From Candidatus Planktophila lacus (GTDB lineage Bacteria > Actinomycetota > Actinomycetes > Nanopelagicales > Nanopelagicaceae): a stretch of 64,000 nucleotides of DNA. Of the stretch, positions 48,169 to 56,902 are shown in pieces. The translations under genes and the position numbers were made by a program. The stretch covers positions 1 through 64,000 of the forward strand of contig NZ_CP016780.1 of NCBI RefSeq assembly GCF_002288325.1, written 5' to 3'. Under the pieces are notes generated by a model. That model was not told the DNA's origin, did not search any database, and was given only the letters and a program-made list of their open reading frames with translations. Within the stretch, counting starts at the first letter, position 1. Each line of letters starts with the position of its first letter.

Positions 48169-49068
48169 TTAAAGCCAGTCAGGTGTTACCTCAACCCAAT
48201 TATTTGGTGTGTTTGTTATAAATTCCTGACCCTTCACATTATACCGTGGGAAAGCAATCATGGATTCAGGAGATGACAGCAATCCCGAAAGATAGCTGAA
48301 TGTTGAATTAGAAATGATCAGCTTGGATGCACGCGACATTAACATAAGCACCTCCGCCGGATCGAAACTCGGATCATCATCCACCACAATTAGACTATTG
48401 ATTCCTTCAATAGATAAAAACTCTGGAACCTTCGAGTTATCATTACTAAAGACAACGACTAATTCATTTGATAGAGATACATTAAGCGATTCAAAAGCTC
48501 GAGCATAGTATTCTTTAGTCAAAATTCCATACGATGAAGGATTGTTAAAGTAGTCTCCGAATCTTAGGTGAACAGCTACATAATTTTTGTTGATTAGCTG
48601 TTCGGAGTATTTTAAAAATCTTTCTGATTTGGTCCTGAGCTGAAGTTTTCGAACTTCTTCAGGTAACAGAGAATAGTATTCAAAATTGGCGAACCAACCG
48701 CGAATTTCAACGGTACAAAATCCTCCTGTATTATTCTGAATTTCCCAAGTCAAATTTTTAATATTCGAACGATCCTCATCCAATTGTTTAATAATTTGGT
48801 TCAATGGAATAAATCTCGTGAGTTTTCGCATCATTTTCAAGTACAAGCCTTTAACCGTGTATTTAGAATAATTTTCAATAACTAGATTTTGATTTGGCTC
48901 CAAAAAAGACCTGATATCAAGCGTGCCGCGAGTGTGTGATTGATCAATTTCACTAAGGTCAAAGCGAATTTCCTGACATAACTCTCGAGTTAAGTACAAT
49001 GCGCCAAAATACTGTAAAAGTTGGTTGCCTAAGCCTCCGGCAGCTCTAACTCGAATGAGGTTAACCAT
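48169..49068 (-). CDS. GT11 fucosyltransferase-like protein 1
   Basis: The 299-residue protein has GGLGNQLLQYFGALYL at the N-terminus and the GDP-fucose motif AVHLRFGDY, both diagnostic of glycosyltransferase family 11 (alpha-1,2-fucosyltransferases). Some members use other sugars or acceptors. No GDP-fucose synthesis genes (gmd, fcl) are in the window, so donor supply must come from elsewhere. A second GT11 gene lies at 58841. Confidence 0.85.
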   Translation of the reverse strand: MVNLIRVRAAGGLGNQLLQYFGALYLTRELCQEIRFDLSEIDQSHTRGTLDIRSFLEPNQNLVIENYSKYTVKGLYLKMMRKLTRFIPLNQIIKQLDEDRSNIKNLTWEIQNNTGGFCTVEIRGWFANFEYYSLLPEEVRKLQLRTKSERFLKYSEQLINKNYVAVHLRFGDYFNNPSSYGILTKEYYARAFESLNVSLSNELVVVFSNDNSKVPEFLSIEGINSLIVVDDDPSFDPAEVLMLMSRASKLIISNSTFSYLSGLLSSPESMIAFPRYNVKGQEFITNTPNNWVEVTPDWL

Positions 49069-49104
49069 AGTTACCGCTTATGATATAACCTTTCGGAAAA
49101 CAAC

Positions 49105-49135
49105 TTGTTATCGTAAGGCCACGTGTGGCTAACAA
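49105..49135. promoter_or_regulatory. Bulged inverted repeat in divergent promoter region
   Basis: GTGGCTAACAA (49125-49135) is the exact complement of TTGTTA (49105-49110) plus GCCAC (49118-49122), with 7 unpaired bases between the two left segments and a GT loop. The 196-base spacer separates the minus-strand GT11 gene from the plus-strand gene at 49265, so both promoters lie here. It may be an operator or RNA hairpin. Confidence 0.4.
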
Positions 49136-49264
49136 ATAAATCAGATTCTTTTCAGCAATCTAGCCAAGAAGCGTGATGCCTAGTAATTAACCCAAGTATC
49201 GTTATCTGGGTAGGCTATCGTATTTTGAACTCCAAAGACTTTAAGAGTGTAAGAGGTATATACA

Positions 49265-50341
49265 TTGAAATTTAACAATTGCGAAGATAGTGAACTTGAG
49301 TTGTGCACAAAGCCAATAGTCGCATTCGTTCATTTAGGAAACAATCCCGCTAGTACATTGACGTGGTATGCGTCAGAAGTCGATAAAAACTTAAGTAACA
49401 AACACCTTTGTTTAATCACAGATAATCCAAAAGAATTTCTAGATTTTCCTGGAGAAATCTTGATCTATGATCGATCGGAAATAAACAAAGGCCTAAGTAG
49501 ATTCTCAAAAACTAATTCCGCTTTCAAGAAGTTATCTGGAGGCTATTGGAAATACACGACCGAAAGACTTTTTGCGCTAAGTGCGCTCTCTTCTTGTTTT
49601 TCTGATAGTCACCCCGTAATTCATTTAGAATCAGATGTTCTACTGCTTGCAAAAGATGATCAAGTAAGAAATGTCTTAGTTAAGGTTAAGAAAACAAGCG
49701 TCGTAAGATATTCAGACTCAGACGGCATCGCCAGCATTTTGATAGCTCCCACCATATCTAATCTTATTCAAAGCCTAAATGCTTTGGGAATAATATTGCT
49801 GAACGATCGTCATATTTTTAGCGATATGGAATTACTCGGTAAAGCGCTGAACCAAGGCGCATTGAATGAGTTGCCAAATTCACCAATCGAAGCGTGGCCA
49901 ATAGATTCAGAAAAGAGTTATTCGATATTCTTCGACGGAGCATTCTTTGGACAATACTTGTTTGGCCTAGACCCAGTTCATTCACAGCAATACTCATTTA
50001 ACGGATACAAAAATCCCAACTGCGCATATCCGTTAAGTAAATCTATATGGGCATTGTTGGAGCCCTCTGAGTACGAAGGACTTTCCCTAGCCATACTTGA
50101 AAACAACCATATAAGTTTTCCGCTTTGCTTACACGTTCACAGTAAAATGTTGATTGAATATCCAAAAATTAATGAAGTCTTTTGGAGGAAACTTATATCA
50201 GATATCAATGCACAGATCTTCTCGCTCAAGGTTCCTGTTCACGGTTCTCAAATCCACTCAAGTAACATCAAGATCCAGCACCGAATGTTTATTTTCCTGT
50301 ACAAGAGGATACAAAATCTAAAAAAAGGACTTTTTTCTTAA
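49265..50341 (+). CDS. Putative glycosyltransferase-like protein
   Basis: The 358-residue protein was not assigned to a named family. It shows features of a GT-A nucleotide-sugar enzyme: YWKYTTERLFAL before an HLESDVLLL strand, where ESD may be the metal-binding acidic motif, and FFDGAFFGQYLFG later. There is no signal peptide and there are no membrane helices. The start is TTG with AAGAGG just upstream; no ATG occurs near the conserved N-terminal strand (IVAFVHLGNN). It precedes the WbqC unit by 21 bases. Confidence 0.6.
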   Translation: MKFNNCEDSELELCTKPIVAFVHLGNNPASTLTWYASEVDKNLSNKHLCLITDNPKEFLDFPGEILIYDRSEINKGLSRFSKTNSAFKKLSGGYWKYTTERLFALSALSSCFSDSHPVIHLESDVLLLAKDDQVRNVLVKVKKTSVVRYSDSDGIASILIAPTISNLIQSLNALGIILLNDRHIFSDMELLGKALNQGALNELPNSPIEAWPIDSEKSYSIFFDGAFFGQYLFGLDPVHSQQYSFNGYKNPNCAYPLSKSIWALLEPSEYEGLSLAILENNHISFPLCLHVHSKMLIEYPKINEVFWRKLISDINAQIFSLKVPVHGSQIHSSNIKIQHRMFIFLYKRIQNLKKGLFS

Positions 50342-50362
50342 ATCTAGCCTAGAATTCAAACC

Positions 50363-51052
50363 GTGCGTATCGCGATCATGCAGCCATATTTCTTACCATA
50401 TATAGGTTATTTTCAATTGATATCCTCTGTGGACAAATTCATCTTGTATGACGACGTTCAATACACTAAGAAAGGGTGGATAAATCGAAATAAATTTCGC
50501 ACCTTGAGTGGCGAATGGAAATTTTCTATCGCAGTTGAGTCACATTCAGAAAAAGCAAAAATTTCAGAAATAAAAATTGCAAAAGAATATGACCCAGTCA
50601 AAATACTTACCCGAATAAAGAATGATTTAGGGCGACGTGATGGTTTTGAGAAAGAAGCCATGACTCTAATTTCCAATGTATTTGAAAAAGTAGATGAAAA
50701 CTTATTCAAGTATGTATCTCAATCCATTATTGAAATATCCAACTTTCTAGATATACCAAAAGATCGCTTTGCTGTTTCATCTGAATTAGGAGACTTTTCA
50801 ATGGAAAAAGGGGAGAATAAAGTAATTGAAATATGTAAGGCTTTAGGCGCAAAAAAATATATAAATCCAATTTCAGGATTCGAACTCTACAGTCGAGAAA
50901 ATTTTAGTTCCAACGGGATTACTCTAAATTTTTTGAGCCCAAATTTAGAGAAAAGTTGTGAAAATGGCTACCCTGTTTCTATCGCTCAAGAATTGCTAAT
51001 GATGAAGAAAAAAGATGTCGTAAGCCAATTATCGTCAGGGACTATCGAGTGA
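50363..51052 (+). CDS. WbqC-like protein
   Basis: The 229-residue protein begins IAIMQPYFLPYIGYFQLI with FILYDDVQYTKKGWINRN following, the hallmark of the WbqC family. Members occur in O-antigen and exopolysaccharide loci, and their exact reaction is not settled. It is the first gene of a five-gene run joined by overlaps of 4, 4, 4 and 10 bases. The start is GTG. Confidence 0.88.
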   Translation: MRIAIMQPYFLPYIGYFQLISSVDKFILYDDVQYTKKGWINRNKFRTLSGEWKFSIAVESHSEKAKISEIKIAKEYDPVKILTRIKNDLGRRDGFEKEAMTLISNVFEKVDENLFKYVSQSIIEISNFLDIPKDRFAVSSELGDFSMEKGENKVIEICKALGAKKYINPISGFELYSRENFSSNGITLNFLSPNLEKSCENGYPVSIAQELLMMKKKDVVSQLSSGTIE

Positions 51053-52023
51053 ATACCTACCAGTCTAAAGAATTCAGATGGAGGAAACTTGGTAATTTGG
51101 TAAATCCAAGTGAGTCAGGTATTCCAGCCTGGATTAACGATTATGTTCAAGCTCCAAACTGCATGGTCTACGAAGATTTCGTCAGAGTTTACTTCTGTAC
51201 ACGAGAACCGAAAGATTCAAGGAATCAATACGTAAGTCGTGTTGGCTTCTTCGATACAGGTTTTGAAAACAATTTTTCGAATAAGAAGTTCAGCGATTCT
51301 CCAGTACTTGCTCTTGGGCCTCTTGGAGCCTTTGATGAATTCGGGACTTATCCATTTAGTCCAATCAGATACAAAGGGAAAGTTATCGCTGCTTATGGAG
51401 GGTGGACGCGTCCGGAAGCTACCCCATTTGACGTGAGCATCGGAATGGCTAGAGAAAATTCTGCAGGCTCCGATTTTGCTCGAGTTGCAAACGGACCGAT
51501 TTTAACTAAATCTTTAAAGGAACCATTTGTTATTTCAAGTCCGAAACTTCGTTTCTTTAATAATCAGTTTTATTTATTTTATATTGCCGGAAATGAGTGG
51601 GTAACTTCTCATTCGGTTCCAGACCCAATTTACTCAATCAAATTAGCTGTTTCGAAAGACGGTGAGAACTGGGAAAAGATAGGAAAAAACCTAATCCCAG
51701 ATATTCTCTTCCAAGAGGCACAAGCTTCTCCTGATGTCATCTACATCAACGGGACGTATCATATGTTCTTTTGCTACAGACATGGCACAGACTTCAGAGA
51801 CAATAGTCGAGGATATCGTATCGGTTACGCACAAAGTCAGGATCTAATAAATTGGACAAGAGATGACAGTAAATCCGATTTGGAGACTTCAGATGAAGGA
51901 TGGGATTCTGAAAGTGTTAGTTATCCCCACGTTTTCGAGTTTAAAGGTAAAACTTACATGATGTACCTTGGAAATGGTGTGGGAAAAACCGGCATAGGGC
52001 TTGCAAAGTTGGAAGATAAATGA
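51049..52023 (+). CDS. Five-bladed beta-propeller protein 1 (GH43/GH130-like)
   Basis: The 324-residue protein has repeated propeller blades resembling glycoside hydrolase clans with five-bladed folds: GAFDEFGTYPFSP, LKEPFVISSPKL, FYLFYIAGNEW and SQDLINW. No signal peptide is visible, so it should be cytoplasmic, odd for a hydrolase. It is paralogous to the next gene. Conserved acidic residues in GAFDE, in KEP and in the QEAQAS motif could form an active site. The start is GTG, overlapping the WbqC stop. Confidence 0.72.
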   Translation: MNTYQSKEFRWRKLGNLVNPSESGIPAWINDYVQAPNCMVYEDFVRVYFCTREPKDSRNQYVSRVGFFDTGFENNFSNKKFSDSPVLALGPLGAFDEFGTYPFSPIRYKGKVIAAYGGWTRPEATPFDVSIGMARENSAGSDFARVANGPILTKSLKEPFVISSPKLRFFNNQFYLFYIAGNEWVTSHSVPDPIYSIKLAVSKDGENWEKIGKNLIPDILFQEAQASPDVIYINGTYHMFFCYRHGTDFRDNSRGYRIGYAQSQDLINWTRDDSKSDLETSDEGWDSESVSYPHVFEFKGKTYMMYLGNGVGKTGIGLAKLEDK

Positions 52024-52985
52024 AAATAAGGCTAAAAAACAGGGGCCTAATCTTCAATATAAATGAGTTCAAACCATTTTCGGATTATCAATTTGCTCAA
52101 TCACCTCAATTACTTGCCTTTGAAGACTATTACCGAGTTTATTTCAGTTCACGCCATAAAAATTTAGTCAATGGGATGCCCATTTCCGAGGTTCTGTATG
52201 TGGATTTCGATCCTAATTTTAAGTCAATTATTGATTACAGCCGAAAAGAAGTACTGAATAAACCCATTATGGGAGCTTTTGATGAGCACGGGGTATTTCC
52301 ATTTCATCCATTTAGAACCTCAGATAATGAGCTATTCGCCTACTTAAGTGGATGGAGTCGCAGAACCTCGGTACCCGTGGAAACGAGTATTGGAATAGCA
52401 AAAAGTGTTGATGATGGTAAGACATTTACTCGACTTGGGCCAGGCCCGATATTGACGGCTAGCCTGAATGAACCATTCCTCGTGGGAGATCCTTATATCG
52501 TCGAGCAAAACAAATTATTACACATGTTCTATATCGCAGGAGTCGAATGGAAGTATTTTGAGAGCGAAACTGACCCTCAGCGAGTATACAAAATAAAGAA
52601 AGCTACATCGATCGATGGCATCAACTGGATTAAGAATCAATTTGAATTAATCAGTGACGCCATCGGACCTGATGAATGCCAAGCACTTCCAACAGTCGTT
52701 AAAAATCAGCAAGAATTCATCATGGCATTCTGCTTTAGATCTGCCTACGGATTCCGTAATGAACCAAAACTGGGTTATAAATTAGACTTCGCAGCATCCA
52801 AAGATTTACTCAATTGGGAACGCAGGAAGATTGAAGTAACAATTTCCGAACATGAATCTAGTTGGGATCGCGACATGCAGTGTTATCCAAACTTGAGTCT
52901 ATTAAAGGGAAAGTTGCACTTACTTTATAATGGAAATAATTTTGGAAAATTTGGATTCGGGCTTGCAGTTGAGGATCTTTCATGA
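52020..52985 (+). CDS. Five-bladed beta-propeller protein 2, tandem paralogue
   Basis: The 321-residue protein is related to the preceding one over its full length: GAFDEHGVFPFHP, LNEPFLVGDPYI, LHMFYIAGVEW, DECQALPT and SKDLLNW line up with the same segments. The divergence is considerable, so the copies probably have different roles or form a heteromer. It has no signal peptide and overlaps both neighbours by 4 bases. Confidence 0.72.
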   Translation: MKIRLKNRGLIFNINEFKPFSDYQFAQSPQLLAFEDYYRVYFSSRHKNLVNGMPISEVLYVDFDPNFKSIIDYSRKEVLNKPIMGAFDEHGVFPFHPFRTSDNELFAYLSGWSRRTSVPVETSIGIAKSVDDGKTFTRLGPGPILTASLNEPFLVGDPYIVEQNKLLHMFYIAGVEWKYFESETDPQRVYKIKKATSIDGINWIKNQFELISDAIGPDECQALPTVVKNQQEFIMAFCFRSAYGFRNEPKLGYKLDFAASKDLLNWERRKIEVTISEHESSWDRDMQCYPNLSLLKGKLHLLYNGNNFGKFGFGLAVEDLS

Positions 52986-53413
52986 ATAAAGACAAAATTC
53001 AAGTGCAATTTGAAATCACGTTGGAAGAATTAGTAGGATATTTTGAAACAATTGACCAAGAATACTTGAATCAATTACTTATTGAGGTGAATTTATCTCA
53101 ATACGCAACAAAACTGATCGAACGGGCTAAAAAGATCATTTTGCGTGACGGATCAAAAATTATTGCATCGCTCTTCTATTATGAAAGTGAGGATGAAATA
53201 TTTATCAGTCACTTAAGTGTATGCAAATCTTCTGAAAGGCAAGGACTCGGAAAGACTGTTGTAGAGTCGCTTAAGTCCAAGGTCCGCCAAAGAGTGATTA
53301 TCCTTGAGGTCGATGTTAATAACATAAATGCTCGGAAGTTCTATGAGATAATGGGATTCAAGGAAAAATCAAATAGATCTAAAAAAATAGTAATGGAGCT
53401 ATCGTGGACGTGA
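52982..53413 (+). CDS. GNAT-family acetyltransferase
   Basis: The 143-residue protein has a GNAT core with the acetyl-CoA pyrophosphate loop in SSERQGLGKTVVESL and the C-terminal NINARKFYEIMGF. It probably acylates an amino sugar or similar group made by the surrounding locus. It overlaps the upstream propeller gene by 4 bases and the downstream methyltransferase by 10. Confidence 0.85.
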   Translation: MNKDKIQVQFEITLEELVGYFETIDQEYLNQLLIEVNLSQYATKLIERAKKIILRDGSKIIASLFYYESEDEIFISHLSVCKSSERQGLGKTVVESLKSKVRQRVIILEVDVNNINARKFYEIMGFKEKSNRSKKIVMELSWT

Positions 53414-54141
53414 GAAACTATGACAATGAAGCCCTTGACAACGAGTCGCGCCAATATAGATATTCAGTCGATTTCCATGTCAGAGAATTCTTTATTCAAC
53501 GACTTTTTGATAATGGGTATATAAACAAAAATGACAAATGTCTTGAAGTGGGTAGTCATGATGGATCTATGACACGCCAATTACTAGAAATATATGCGAA
53601 CGTAGATGTGTTGGAACCAGCGGAAATTTTTCATGAAAAATTAAAATCAGAGTTCGGTGAAAGAATCAATCTATTTGCCGGGCTTACATATGAGGTTGAC
53701 TTTGAGAAAAGTTATGATGCAATATTTCTGGTGCATGTTCTTGAACACATGGAAAATCCTATTGAAGAACTAGCTAGACTTGGGACGTGGCTTAGAAATA
53801 AAGGCAAAATTTTTGTGCTGGTACCAAATGCTCATGCACTTTCTCGACAAATTGCTGTCTCAATGGGTCTAATCAACGCATGCGAGGCTGTTATGCCAGG
53901 GGAAGCAGCCCAAGGACACCTTAGAACTTATTCACTTAAGCAACTTGAACAGCATGCAGAAGAGTCGGGATTAATTGTCTTGGAAACCGGTGGAATAATG
54001 ACAAAACCATTGGCTAATTTTCAGTTAGATTCCGCACTTGAAAAGGGAATTATTTCCTTTGAGTACCTAACCGCATTAAATGAATTATCAAAGATTGATG
54101 GAACAATGGGGTCATCCATTTACTTAGTGCTGAGTAACTAA
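53404..54141 (+). CDS. Class I SAM-dependent methyltransferase
   Basis: The 245-residue methyltransferase has motif I CLEVGSHDGSMTRQLL, the acidic VLEPAE, and FLVHVLEHMENP, typical of UbiG/Methyltransf_23 enzymes. A methyl group added to a sugar or amino acid of the glycan is likely. The start is GTG, within the end of the GNAT gene. It closes the WbqC-propeller-propeller-GNAT-methyltransferase unit and is convergent with the next gene, overlapping by 4 bases. Confidence 0.83.
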   Translation: MDVRNYDNEALDNESRQYRYSVDFHVREFFIQRLFDNGYINKNDKCLEVGSHDGSMTRQLLEIYANVDVLEPAEIFHEKLKSEFGERINLFAGLTYEVDFEKSYDAIFLVHVLEHMENPIEELARLGTWLRNKGKIFVLVPNAHALSRQIAVSMGLINACEAVMPGEAAQGHLRTYSLKQLEQHAEESGLIVLETGGIMTKPLANFQLDSALEKGIISFEYLTALNELSKIDGTMGSSIYLVLSN

Positions 54142-55040
54142 AGAACCCGCCGCCGTAGATATTTTGCAACATGCATAACACCAAGACCCGGCAGTTGGTT
54201 GGTGGAGTTTTCGCAAACTATGCATGTATTTAACAGATTTTTTCCCGCAGGTTTAAATGCATGAGTGCTGCGTCGGATTTCTTCAGTCCTTGGATGCATA
54301 CCACGCGCATCTTCATATCCAATGTCTTTTACGAAAGAATTTATCGGCGCAACATAAGGAATGCCTAGACACAACGCTGCATAAGACATCAATGCGTCAC
54401 CATAGCTATCGGTATTTACAGCGGCATTAAAAATTCGGTACCAACGCTCCACCACTAGTTCTTGTTTAAGTCTATTAATTGAATAAATCTTTCTAAATTG
54501 GCTTTGAATCAACTCTCTAGAAATACTTTTGTCATTCCAAACTTTAAGAAACGATTCAAACACCTCTGAAGTCAAACTTGTTGCCCATTGTTCCGGAAAA
54601 TATGTGTAACGAAAATCAAGAGTAGTCGCTGAATGAGGCGTTGTGGAAAATGCAGTAGCAATGGAAGGTAATCCTTGACTCTCCGTATGTCTCTTAAGAA
54701 AATCCAACCCTTCGCCCTCAATAAAATTATCTTCTTCTAATGAAATGAGTCGTCTGTCTGATTCGAAAACCTTGCCCATTATTCGAATTGCATGAGAAGT
54801 TAGGCCTTTATTAACGTCCCAAACCACCGGGATGATTCTTGAATCGAAATTTGCTAATTTTTCCGCTGTGGCAATAGTCTCCTTTCTCCAAGACGCCTCC
54901 TCTTTTGATGCATTTGCACGTAGCCCGTCTATAGAAACGTAGAGTTTATCTAAACCACCCCAGTTGCAGATTCGCTTTATAGCTCTAGCTGTCTGCTCTG
55001 GTCGTCTGTACGAAAAGAGAACTGTATTAGCTTTTTTCAA
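54138..55040 (-). CDS. Glycosyltransferase-like protein (GT-A fold)
   Basis: The 300-residue protein starts with TVLFSYRRPEQTARAI and has LYVSIDG and RRLISLEEDNFI, where EEDN probably replaces the DxD metal motif. This pattern matches GT-A transferases acting on glycolipids or glycoproteins. A WYRIFNAAV segment and GDALMSYAAL follow. It is 1 base from rfbB on the same strand. Donor and acceptor are unknown. Confidence 0.68.
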   Translation of the reverse strand: MKKANTVLFSYRRPEQTARAIKRICNWGGLDKLYVSIDGLRANASKEEASWRKETIATAEKLANFDSRIIPVVWDVNKGLTSHAIRIMGKVFESDRRLISLEEDNFIEGEGLDFLKRHTESQGLPSIATAFSTTPHSATTLDFRYTYFPEQWATSLTSEVFESFLKVWNDKSISRELIQSQFRKIYSINRLKQELVVERWYRIFNAAVNTDSYGDALMSYAALCLGIPYVAPINSFVKDIGYEDARGMHPRTEEIRRSTHAFKPAGKNLLNTCIVCENSTNQLPGLGVMHVAKYLRRRVL

Positions 55041-55041
55041 G

Positions 55042-55980
55042 TTAAATGTTCTCTCTTACAATTTCCTCTAATGTCTTTTCAAAATCTAGAGTTGGAATAA
55101 ATCCGAGCTCATGAAATGCCTTTTCCGAATTAAGAGAGTAACGGCGATCGTGACCCTTTCGGTCAGGAACATGAACAATCTGATTGGAAGGGAGTTGAAG
55201 TAAATCGAGAATTCTGTGAGCGACGTCCAAATTTGTTAAATGGTATCCAGAACCCAGATTATAAACTTGGTTATCATTGCCCTTCGTCGCAGCTAACCAG
55301 ATTCCGTTTGCATGATCTCTTACGTTTAACCACTCACGCGTCTGAAGACCGTCTCCATACAACGGGAGATCCTTTTTCGCTATCGCACATTTAACAAAAA
55401 ACGGAATCAACTTTTCTTGGAACTGTCCTAAGCCATATGTATTGGATCCTCGCGTAATCTTAAATTTTAATTTATGAGTTCTTCCCGCGGCCATAATTAA
55501 AAGTTCTGCAGCTGCTTTAGAAGCAGAATAAGGAGAACTGGGGAAGATTCCATCCCCCTCTTTTGAATCACCTTCTTCCTTATCTCCATAAACTTCGTCT
55601 GTAGAAACTTGTACCAATTCTGTTTCAGGATTTTCTACGATTATGTTAATTAAAGATTGCACCCCGGAGACATTGGTTTCTAAGAAAAGATTGGGGTTTA
55701 ATATTGAATTGTCCACATGTGATTCGGCAGCAAAATTAAATACATACCTGCTTCCTGGAATATGAATACGTAAGGCAGCCTCGTTATTTATGCTTGATTC
55801 CACGAAGATTAACCGTGGGTCCGAATCAACAACATTAAGCCTATTAAGATCTGCGGCGTACGTTAATGAGTCGATCACTATTAGTTGATCAATTGAGGGT
55901 GAAATACGCTCGTCCGTAAGAAGCAGGCGAACAAATTGGGAACCGATGAATCCGGCACCGCCTGTGACTACAATCCGCAT
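55042..55980 (-). CDS. rfbB: dTDP-glucose 4,6-dehydratase
   Basis: RfbB converts dTDP-glucose to dTDP-4-keto-6-deoxyglucose. The 312-residue protein has GGAGFIGSQ at the N-terminus, the catalytic STDEVYGD (Thr-Asp-Glu) and YSASKAAAE (Tyr-xxx-Lys). It is a little shorter than usual. rfbA lies divergently 40 bases away; rfbC and rfbD are not in view, so the product may go to an amino sugar through the DegT enzyme rather than to rhamnose. Confidence 0.93.
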   Translation of the reverse strand: MRIVVTGGAGFIGSQFVRLLLTDERISPSIDQLIVIDSLTYAADLNRLNVVDSDPRLIFVESSINNEAALRIHIPGSRYVFNFAAESHVDNSILNPNLFLETNVSGVQSLINIIVENPETELVQVSTDEVYGDKEEGDSKEGDGIFPSSPYSASKAAAELLIMAAGRTHKLKFKITRGSNTYGLGQFQEKLIPFFVKCAIAKKDLPLYGDGLQTREWLNVRDHANGIWLAATKGNDNQVYNLGSGYHLTNLDVAHRILDLLQLPSNQIVHVPDRKGHDRRYSLNSEKAFHELGFIPTLDFEKTLEEIVRENI

Positions 55981-56020
55981 GTAAATCCGTTTCCCTAGTT
56001 AGTTGCGATAGTCTATCTTT

Positions 56021-56902
56021 ATGAAAGGCTTGATTCTTGCTGGAGGCACGGGTTCGAGGTTGTATCCCAGCACATTATCCACAAATAAGCATCTTCTGCC
56101 AGTTTATGACAAACCGTTGATCTACTATCCATTAAGCACGTTACTTATGGCAGGCTGTAGAGATATTGCGATAGTTAGCAACGAGGACCACCTGAATTCT
56201 TTTCAGAAACTTATTGGAGACGGCTCACGATTCGGAGCGACAGTAACTTATTATTCTCAAACTTCGGCCAATGGAATTGTTGGAGCCCTCAAATCTGCAA
56301 GAAATCTAAATGAAGATGATTCAGCGCTAGTAATTTTAGGCGACAATATTTTTTTTGGAGGAGGAATCGGGGGAAGCTTTAAATCTCTAATGGGCAACAC
56401 CTCAGCTTCAATTTGGGTTAAGAAAGTGCACAATCCTTCAGATTATGGAGTAATAACATTAGATGTCCAAGATATACCTTTGGAAATTGTGGAAAAACCT
56501 AGAAATCCAAATAGTAATTTGGCTATAACTGGCCTCTACTACCTCCCCCAAGGATTTGTTAATTTGTTAGACAAGATTGAGCCTAGTGAGCGTAATGAAT
56601 TAGAAATCACAGACTTAATTGAGTATTTCATGAAAAAAAGGAAACTTGAAGTGAAACACTTAAGTCGAGGTACGGCCTGGTTTGATGCTGGCACGCCGGA
56701 ACGTTTATTTATGGCAGCAGATTATGTGCGAATTATGCAGGAACGCAGTGGAGAAATTGTGGGATCTCCAGAAGAAGTTTCAGTTCGAAATGGATTACTT
56801 ACTATTCAATCATTTAAAGAACTTACCAATCAGATGCCTGAGTCTGATTATAAAGAATCCCTGCTCTCTATTGAGCTACTAGCAAAAAACGAATTTTCAT
56901 GA
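56021..56902 (+). CDS. rfbA: Glucose-1-phosphate thymidylyltransferase
   Basis: RfbA makes dTDP-glucose from dTTP and glucose-1-phosphate. The 293-residue protein has the activation motif GGTGSRLYPST, then NKHLLPVYDKPLIYYPLS, ILGDNIFFG and the lysine in VEKPRNP. WFDAGTPERL near the C-terminus is the family signature. It overlaps the downstream aminotransferase by 4 bases. Confidence 0.95.
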   Translation: MKGLILAGGTGSRLYPSTLSTNKHLLPVYDKPLIYYPLSTLLMAGCRDIAIVSNEDHLNSFQKLIGDGSRFGATVTYYSQTSANGIVGALKSARNLNEDDSALVILGDNIFFGGGIGGSFKSLMGNTSASIWVKKVHNPSDYGVITLDVQDIPLEIVEKPRNPNSNLAITGLYYLPQGFVNLLDKIEPSERNELEITDLIEYFMKKRKLEVKHLSRGTAWFDAGTPERLFMAADYVRIMQERSGEIVGSPEEVSVRNGLLTIQSFKELTNQMPESDYKESLLSIELLAKNEFS

